Source: Lachnospiraceae bacterium
GTDB lineage: Bacteria > Bacillota > Clostridia > Lachnospirales > Lachnospiraceae
Direction of reading: 5' to 3'
NCBI GenBank assembly: GCA_024693925.1
Contig: JAILKH010000153.1
Coordinates: forward strand, 1 to 36,177
DNA length: 36,177 nucleotides
Below, piece after piece: positions 31,435 through 36,177 of the stretch (positions are counted from its first letter, which is position 1; every line of letters begins with the position of its first letter). The notes beneath the pieces were generated by a model. That model was not told the origin of the DNA, ran no database searches, and saw only the letters and a list, made by a program, of their open reading frames with translations. Both the position numbers and the translations under genes were made by a program.

Positions 31435-33997
31435 ATTTACGTCCGCAACACTGTTTATACTTCTTACCGGAACCACAAGGACAGGGATCATTCGGATAAA
31501 TCTTATTCTCTGCTCTTTTCTTAGGCTGTCTTACCGATGTATCATCCTTATTTGTACCTGTAACCTTTGCCACCTCTTCACGCTCCACCTTCTGCTCAAT
31601 CTTGATATGGAACAATACTCTGATGGTTTCCTCCGATATGCTGTCAGTCATGGCATTAAACATATCATAACCGGACATTTTATATTCAACCAAAGGATCT
31701 CTCTGACCATATGCCTGCAACCCTATACCCTGACGAAGCTGATCCATATCATCAATATGATCCATCCACTTTCTGTCTATCGCCTTAAGCAGAACCACCC
31801 GCTCAAGTTCTCTTATCTGCTCGGGACTTGGGAATTCCGCTTCCTTTTCCTCATAAAGCTTAACAGCTTCTTCCTTAAGGTTGTGCTTAAGCTGCTCCTT
31901 TTTAAGTCCCTTTATATCGGGAGTCTTTAACTCATTAAGAGGTATTGTTGCACGGATATGCTGGTTCAATTCCGCAAGATCCCAATCCTCCCAGCTGTTA
32001 CTCTCACCGATACACATATCTACCGTATTTTCCACAAAATCAGTTGCCATTTTAAATACAACATCTCTCATGCTCTCACCATCCAGCACACGACGTCTCT
32101 CAGCATAAATGATCTCTCTCTGATCATTATTAACCTGATCGTATTCCAGCAGATTCTTTCTTATACCAAAGTTATTGGACTCTATCTTCATCTGCGCTTT
32201 TTCTATGGCACTGGTAAGCATTTTATGCTCTATCTGTTCACCTTCGGGCACACCGAGAGTTGTAAATATCTGCATAAGTCTCTCCGAACCGAACAATCTC
32301 ATAAGATCATCTTCCAGAGAAATAAAGAACCTTGATTCTCCGGGATCACCTTGTCGACCGGAACGACCACGGAGCTGATTATCTATACGACGGCTTTCAT
32401 GCCTTTCCGTACCGATGATCTTAAGACCGCCTGCTGCCCTTGATTCTTCATCAAGCTTAATATCGGTACCACGACCTGCCATATTGGTGGCTATGGTAAC
32501 TGCACCATGGATACCTGCATCCGCAACGATCTCCGCCTCCATCTCATGGAACTTGGCATTTAACACATTATGCTGAATTCCTCTGCGTTTCAACATTGCA
32601 CTGATCTCTTCCGATGCCTCAATGGTAATGGTACCCACAAGGATCGGTTGTCCGGTTGCATGTGCAGCCTCTATCTCATCACAGATAGCCTTAAGCTTTT
32701 CCTTTCTGGTCTTGTATACGGCATCCTGAAGATCTTTTCTGGCTATAGGTCTGTTGGTAGGTATCTCAATAACATCCATACCGTAAATATCACGGAATTC
32801 CTTCTCCTCTGTCAGGGCAGTACCAGTCATACCCGACTTTTTCTCGAATTTATTAAAGAAATTCTGGAAAGTAATGGTAGCAAGAGTCTTACTCTCACGT
32901 TTAACCTTAACATGTTCCTTTGCCTCGATCGCCTGATGCAGACCGTCGGAATATCTTCGTCCCGGCATTATACGGCCGGTAAACTCATCTACTATAAGTA
33001 CCTGATCATCCTTTACCACATAATCCTGATCCTTAAACATAAGATTATGCGCACGCAGAGCAAGTATGGTATTATTCTGTATTTCAACATTCTCCGGATC
33101 GGCAAGATTATCGATCTGGAAGAATTTCTCAACCTTCTCAACACCCTGCTGGGTAAGAGTTACAAACTTATCCTTCTCATTTACTATAAAGTCACCTGTC
33201 TCTTCTCTTTCGACACCCATAATGGCATCCATTTTCGACAGGTCTTCCATATCCTCGCCTCGTTTAAGCTGGCGGGCAAGCATATCGCATATCTCATATA
33301 ATTTAGTGGACTTACCGCTCTGTCCCGATATTATAAGAGGAGTACGGGCCTCATCAATAAGCACCGAATCCACCTCATCGATAACTGCATACGCCAGATC
33401 CCTGAGCACCAGCTGTTCCTTGTAGATAACCATATTATCTCTAAGATAATCAAAGCCCAGTTCATTGTTCGTAACATAGGTTATATCACAGCCATATGCG
33501 GCACGTCTTTCTTCAGGTGTCATGGAATTAAGTACAACACCCACCGTAAGGCCCAGGAATTCATGCACCTGACCCATCCATTCCGCATCACGCTTAGCCA
33601 GGTAATCATTAACCGTTACAATATGTACCCCACGTCCGTTAAGTGCATTTAGATATGCCGGCAATGTAGATACAAGGGTTTTACCTTCACCTGTTTTCAT
33701 TTCGGCAATACGTCCCTGATGGAGAATTATACCACCTATTATCTGGACCCTGTAATGCTCCATATTAAGCACACGTCTCGCAGCCTCTCTCACGGTAGCA
33801 AAGGCTTCGGGAAGAAGATCATCCAGAGTCTCCCCGTCATTTAAACGAGCCTTAAACTCTCTGGTCTTATCCTTAAGCTCTGCATCCGAAAGCGCCATCA
33901 TGGAATCTCTTAAACTCTCAACCTTATCCACCAAAGGCCTAATAAGCTTAAGCTCTCTCTCAGAGTGTGTTCCGAATATTTTATCAACTATCTTCAT
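31433..33997 (-). CDS. secA: Protein translocase ATPase SecA
   Basis: 854 residues. SecA drives Sec-dependent export through SecYEG. Walker [10 protein letters not shown] (100-108), the [15 protein letters not shown] segment, the helicase motif [14 protein letters not shown] and the C-terminal zinc-binding tail [14 protein letters not shown] are present. The tail contacts SecB or ribosomes in other species. The ATG at 33997 has GGGAGA about 12 bases upstream, somewhat far. It leads the secA-prfB-uvrA group. secA-prfB adjacency is common in Firmicutes. Confidence 0.98.
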   Translation of the reverse strand: MKIVDKIFGTHSERELKLIRPLVDKVESLRDSMMALSDAELKDKTREFKARLNDGETLDDLLPEAFATVREAARRVLNMEHYRVQIIGGIILHQGRIAEMKTGEGKTLVSTLPAYLNALNGRGVHIVTVNDYLAKRDAEWMGQVHEFLGLTVGVVLNSMTPEERRAAYGCDITYVTNNELGFDYLRDNMVIYKEQLVLRDLAYAVIDEVDSVLIDEARTPLIISGQSGKSTKLYEICDMLARQLKRGEDMEDLSKMDAIMGVEREETGDFIVNEKDKFVTLTQQGVEKVEKFFQIDNLADPENVEIQNNTILALRAHNLMFKDQDYVVKDDQVLIVDEFTGRIMPGRRYSDGLHQAIEAKEHVKVKRESKTLATITFQNFFNKFEKKSGMTGTALTEEKEFRDIYGMDVIEIPTNRPIARKDLQDAVYKTRKEKLKAICDEIEAAHATGQPILVGTITIEASEEISAMLKRRGIQHNVLNAKFHEMEAEIVADAGIHGAVTIATNMAGRGTDIKLDEESRAAGGLKIIGTERHESRRIDNQLRGRSGRQGDPGESRFFISLEDDLMRLFGSERLMQIFTTLGVPEGEQIEHKMLTSAIEKAQMKIESNNFGIRKNLLEYDQVNNDQREIIYAERRRVLDGESMRDVVFKMATDFVENTVDMCIGESNSWEDWDLAELNQHIRATIPLNELKTPDIKGLKKEQLKHNLKEEAVKLYEEKEAEFPSPEQIRELERVVLLKAIDRKWMDHIDDMDQLRQGIGLQAYGQRDPLVEYKMSGYDMFNAMTDSISEETIRVLFHIKIEQKVEREEVAKVTGTNKDDTSVRQPKKRAENKIYPNDPCPCGSGKKYKQCCGRK

Positions 33998-34017
33998 ATT
34001 TAGAAATTATCTCCCAA

Positions 34018-34047
34018 AGTATTAGGTCAATCATTCGCCTAAGTACT
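34018..34047. repeat. Inverted repeat at the predicted secA transcription start
   Basis: AGTATTAGG (34018-34026) and CCTAAGTACT (34038-34047) are inverted copies with one extra base and an 11-base gap. The arm at 34038-34047 lies at the predicted transcription start. It could be an operator or, if transcribed whole, a leader hairpin; neither is shown. Confidence 0.4.
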
Positions 34048-34048
34048 A

Positions 34049-34077
34049 AATATAACAGATTTTTCAATTAATATCAA
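34049..34077 (-). promoter_or_regulatory. Sigma-A promoter of the secA operon
   Basis: TTGATA (34077-34072), a 17-base spacer and TATATT (34054-34049) with an extended -10 TG. It lies about 50 bases before the secA ATG and just past the terminator of the etf genes. Confidence 0.8.
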
Positions 34078-34090
34078 TCCCGCCGGATAA

Positions 34091-34129
34091 TATAAATACC
34101 CTTACGGCCTTTATGAGCCATAAGGGTAT
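34091..34129 (-). terminator. Intrinsic terminator after etfA
   Basis: A 9-bp stem (ATACCCTTA/TAAGGGTAT, 34096-34104 with 34121-34129), then one mismatch and a further GGC/GCC pair set, with an eight-base loop. On the - strand TTTATATTA follows. It begins about 60 bases past the etfA stop. Confidence 0.85.
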
Positions 34130-34189
34130 CAATTTGATCAATTCCTGTTTGACTGCTGTATTACCAAATCCGCATTTAAGAATTCTTCA

Positions 34190-35257
34190 TTAAGCCTGCT
34201 TTGCTGCCTTAGCTGCTTTAATCTCTTCGGTAAGCTTGGGAACTATCTTATTAAGATCTCCTACTACACCGTAATCAGCCACATCAAAGATCGGAGCATC
34301 CTCATCCTTATTGATGGCAACAATGATATCGGATTCTTCCATACCTGCTACGTGCTGGATAGCACCCGAAATACCAACTGCAACATAAAGATTGGGACGA
34401 ACTGTCTTACCGGTCTGACCAACCTGCATATCCTTAGGCTTCCATCCTGCATCAACAACTGCACGTGAACAGGAAACCTGTCCGCCCAGAGCCTCTGCAA
34501 GCTCCTCAAGGATCTTAAAGTTCTCCGGTGAGCCAACACCACGACCTCCGGATACTAAGATCTTTGCATCCATAATATCCTTAACATCAGATACAGCCTT
34601 AACTACTTCCTTAATTGTAACGTATCTGTTATTTACGGTAAAACCGGGATTAAACTCGATAACCTCAGCCTTGGCACCCTTCTTAGGATCGATCTTCTGC
34701 ATAACACCGGGACGAACCGTAGCCATCTGAGGACGGTTGTCGGGACAGGCGATAGTAGCTATCGTATTACCGCCGAATGCAGGACGGGTCATAAGAAGCT
34801 GTCCGTGAAGCTGTTCTTTGCCCGGAATAGGCTGAAGCGGGAAATCACCGATCTCAAGCACTGTACAGTCAGCTGTAAGACCTGTTTCAACACGGGCCGA
34901 AACCGTAGGACCAAGATCACGTCCTATTGCCGTTGCACCTACAAGAACGATTTCCGGTTTATACTCGTTAATAACCGAAGCAAGAGCGTGAGCATAAGGC
35001 TCAGTTCTGTACTCCTTAAGCTCTGGATCATCAACTACGATAACCTTATCTGCACCATATTCCGCAAGATTATCAGCCAGTGCCTTAACCTCTGATCCGA
35101 TAAGAACGGCAGTAACTTCCTTAGTCTCCAAAGACTCAGCAAGTTCTTTAGCCTTTCCGAGCAATTCATATGCGATACCACTGATCTTATTGTCTACCTG
35201 TTGCGCAAACACAAAGACACCTTTGTATTGTGCGATCTGTTCAGGAGTCATTTTCAT
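34190..35257 (-). CDS. etfA: Electron transfer flavoprotein, alpha subunit
   Basis: 355 residues. EtfA binds FAD and, with EtfB, transfers electrons to acyl-CoA dehydrogenases; in butyrate-forming Clostridia the Etf-Bcd complex also bifurcates electrons to ferredoxin. The C-terminal FAD domain is clear: [47 protein letters not shown] and the closing [17 protein letters not shown]. It lies 71 bases after etfB. The bifurcating role is inferred from the likely taxon, not from a residue I can prove here. Adjacent in-frame ATGs (codons 1 and 3) leave a two-residue uncertainty at the start. Confidence 0.97.
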   Translation of the reverse strand: MKMTPEQIAQYKGVFVFAQQVDNKISGIAYELLGKAKELAESLETKEVTAVLIGSEVKALADNLAEYGADKVIVVDDPELKEYRTEPYAHALASVINEYKPEIVLVGATAIGRDLGPTVSARVETGLTADCTVLEIGDFPLQPIPGKEQLHGQLLMTRPAFGGNTIATIACPDNRPQMATVRPGVMQKIDPKKGAKAEVIEFNPGFTVNNRYVTIKEVVKAVSDVKDIMDAKILVSGGRGVGSPENFKILEELAEALGGQVSCSRAVVDAGWKPKDMQVGQTGKTVRPNLYVAVGISGAIQHVAGMEESDIIVAINKDEDAPIFDVADYGVVGDLNKIVPKLTEEIKAAKAAKQA

Positions 35258-35328
35258 AATTATTCACCAAACCCTTTCTAGTTAATATTAGATACACATT
35301 AATTCCCTTAATCTATGACTTTAGTGTA

Positions 35329-36114
35329 TCAGATCACATGCTTTTCATTAAGCTTACCTACAATATATGCAACTGCATCCTCAGGTGATTCGGGAGTAAC
35401 CTTCTCGCCTGCACCCTTACGTACCTTATCCGATGCCTTGGCAATCTTTGTAGGTGAACCGTTAAGACCAAGATTACCGTCTTCCACATCCTTAAGATCT
35501 GCACGTCCCCAGGTTGTTATCTCTGCAGCACAAGCATCAAAGATTCCTCCGGGAGTCATATATCTGGGCTCATTCAATTCGGAAAGAGCTGTGATAAGAC
35601 AAGGCATCTTAGCTTCAAGCATATGATAACGATCATCATACTGACGCTTAACAACAACCTTATCTCCATCTATTTTAATTTCCTGTGCATAAGATATAAC
35701 GGGAAGTCCAAGATGCTCTGCTATCTGAGGACCAACCTGTGCTGTATCTCCGTCAATAGCCTGACGACCTGTGATTATAAGGTCATATTCCATATTTCTG
35801 AGTGCTCCGGCTATTGTTGTTGAGGTTGCCCAGGTATCAGCACCGCCAAGTACACGGTCTGTAACCAGTACGCCCTTGTCTGCGCCCATAGCCATTGCCT
35901 CACGAAGTACATCCGTAGCCTTGGGAAGACCCATTGTAAGAACCGTAACCTCTGCACCATACTCATCTTTTAATCTAAGTGCTGCCTCAAGACCTGCTTT
36001 ATCATCAGGATTCATGATCGCAAGCATAGCACCTCTGTCAAGTGTTCCGTCAGGATTAAATTTTACACCACCCTTAGTATCGGGAACCTGTTTTATACAT
36101 ACTACAACTTTCAT
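35329..36114 (-). CDS. etfB: Electron transfer flavoprotein, beta subunit
   Basis: 261 residues. EtfB pairs with EtfA and carries a nucleotide (AMP, or FAD in bifurcating types). The family features MKVVVCIKQVPDT at the start, NPDDKAGLEAALRLKD, LTMGLPKATDVLREAMAMGAD and ITGRQAIDGDTAQVGPQIAE are all present. An AAAGGA site is eight bases before the ATG. In butyrate producers bcd usually lies just upstream; that would be outside the window and cannot be confirmed. Confidence 0.97.
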   Translation of the reverse strand: MKVVVCIKQVPDTKGGVKFNPDGTLDRGAMLAIMNPDDKAGLEAALRLKDEYGAEVTVLTMGLPKATDVLREAMAMGADKGVLVTDRVLGGADTWATSTTIAGALRNMEYDLIITGRQAIDGDTAQVGPQIAEHLGLPVISYAQEIKIDGDKVVVKRQYDDRYHMLEAKMPCLITALSELNEPRYMTPGGIFDACAAEITTWGRADLKDVEDGNLGLNGSPTKIAKASDKVRKGAGEKVTPESPEDAVAYIVGKLNEKHVI

Positions 36115-36177
36115 TGTTTTTTTCCTTTCTGTGTTTATTCATCTGATAAATAAAACTATCGCTTTTTCGATCGCTTC

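Noticed and set aside
31423-31491. Longer prfB start 23 codons upstream
   Set aside because: The added residues lie within secA, do not resemble RF2, and a good ribosome binding site supports the later ATG.
32570-33301. A 243-residue + strand open frame antisense to secA
   Set aside because: secA is certain on the other strand; the antisense translation has no recognisable domain and arises from codon bias.
36115-36177. End of an upstream gene before etfB
   Set aside because: A short frame closing at a TGA exists, but about 13 codons cannot be assigned to bcd or anything else.

Overview
The window reads as chromosomal DNA of a motile, anaerobic, low-GC Firmicute of the Lachnospiraceae type (Butyrivibrio/Roseburia/Lachnospira-like). 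This rests on AT-rich intergenic DNA with strong GGAGG ribosome binding sites, an etfBA pair of the kind used in butyrate formation, an oxygen-scavenging FprA flavoprotein, flagellar rod genes beside an mreB/mbl gene, a YesM/YesN-type sugar-sensing system and a c-di-AMP cyclase module. The genus is an inference. I see no tRNA, rRNA, CRISPR array, phage gene or insertion sequence.

Layout. Only the first gene (117-1994, a soluble chemoreceptor fused to a periplasmic-binding-protein-like domain) is on the + strand; everything else is on the - strand. It meets trpB2 (2127-3497) head to head at a strong hairpin (2042-2085). Read in the direction of transcription, from high to low coordinates, the - strand holds: etfB-etfA; secA-prfB-uvrA, with a clear promoter at 34049-34077 and a terminator at 27280-27328; mbl/mreB-flgF-flgG-flgJ-like-recD2-comF-yvyF-like plus two membrane proteins of unknown function; cdaA-ybbR; ptsH with its own promoter and terminator; leuA-glf with a terminator at 13537-13573; a small lipoprotein; a sugar ABC transporter (binding protein and two permeases, no ATPase); and, after another terminator, a sensor kinase, its response regulator and a secreted beta-propeller protein. 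fprA and trpB2 follow.

How the genes work together. The accessory-looking part is about 4.8-13.3 kb. It looks like a carbohydrate sensing and uptake locus: a lipoprotein binding protein captures a glycan fragment, two permeases import it (the ATPase must be encoded elsewhere), and a YesM-type kinase with an AraC-type regulator senses it. A propeller protein with a C-terminal Ig-like domain, whose start overlaps the regulator's stop codon, may process or bind the polymer outside the cell. The soluble chemoreceptor at the left edge carries a sugar-binding-like fold but no signal peptide or membrane segment, so it probably senses something inside the cell. The rest is core machinery: protein export, translation termination, nucleotide excision repair, cell shape, flagellar rod, c-di-AMP synthesis, HPr, leucine synthesis, galactofuranose supply and electron transfer.

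The least ordinary items are the chemoreceptor fusion, the propeller protein tied to the two-component system, the cdaA-ybbR module followed by ptsH instead of glmM, the uncharacterised membrane pair downstream of the flagellar/competence genes, and a prfB that needs no programmed frameshift.
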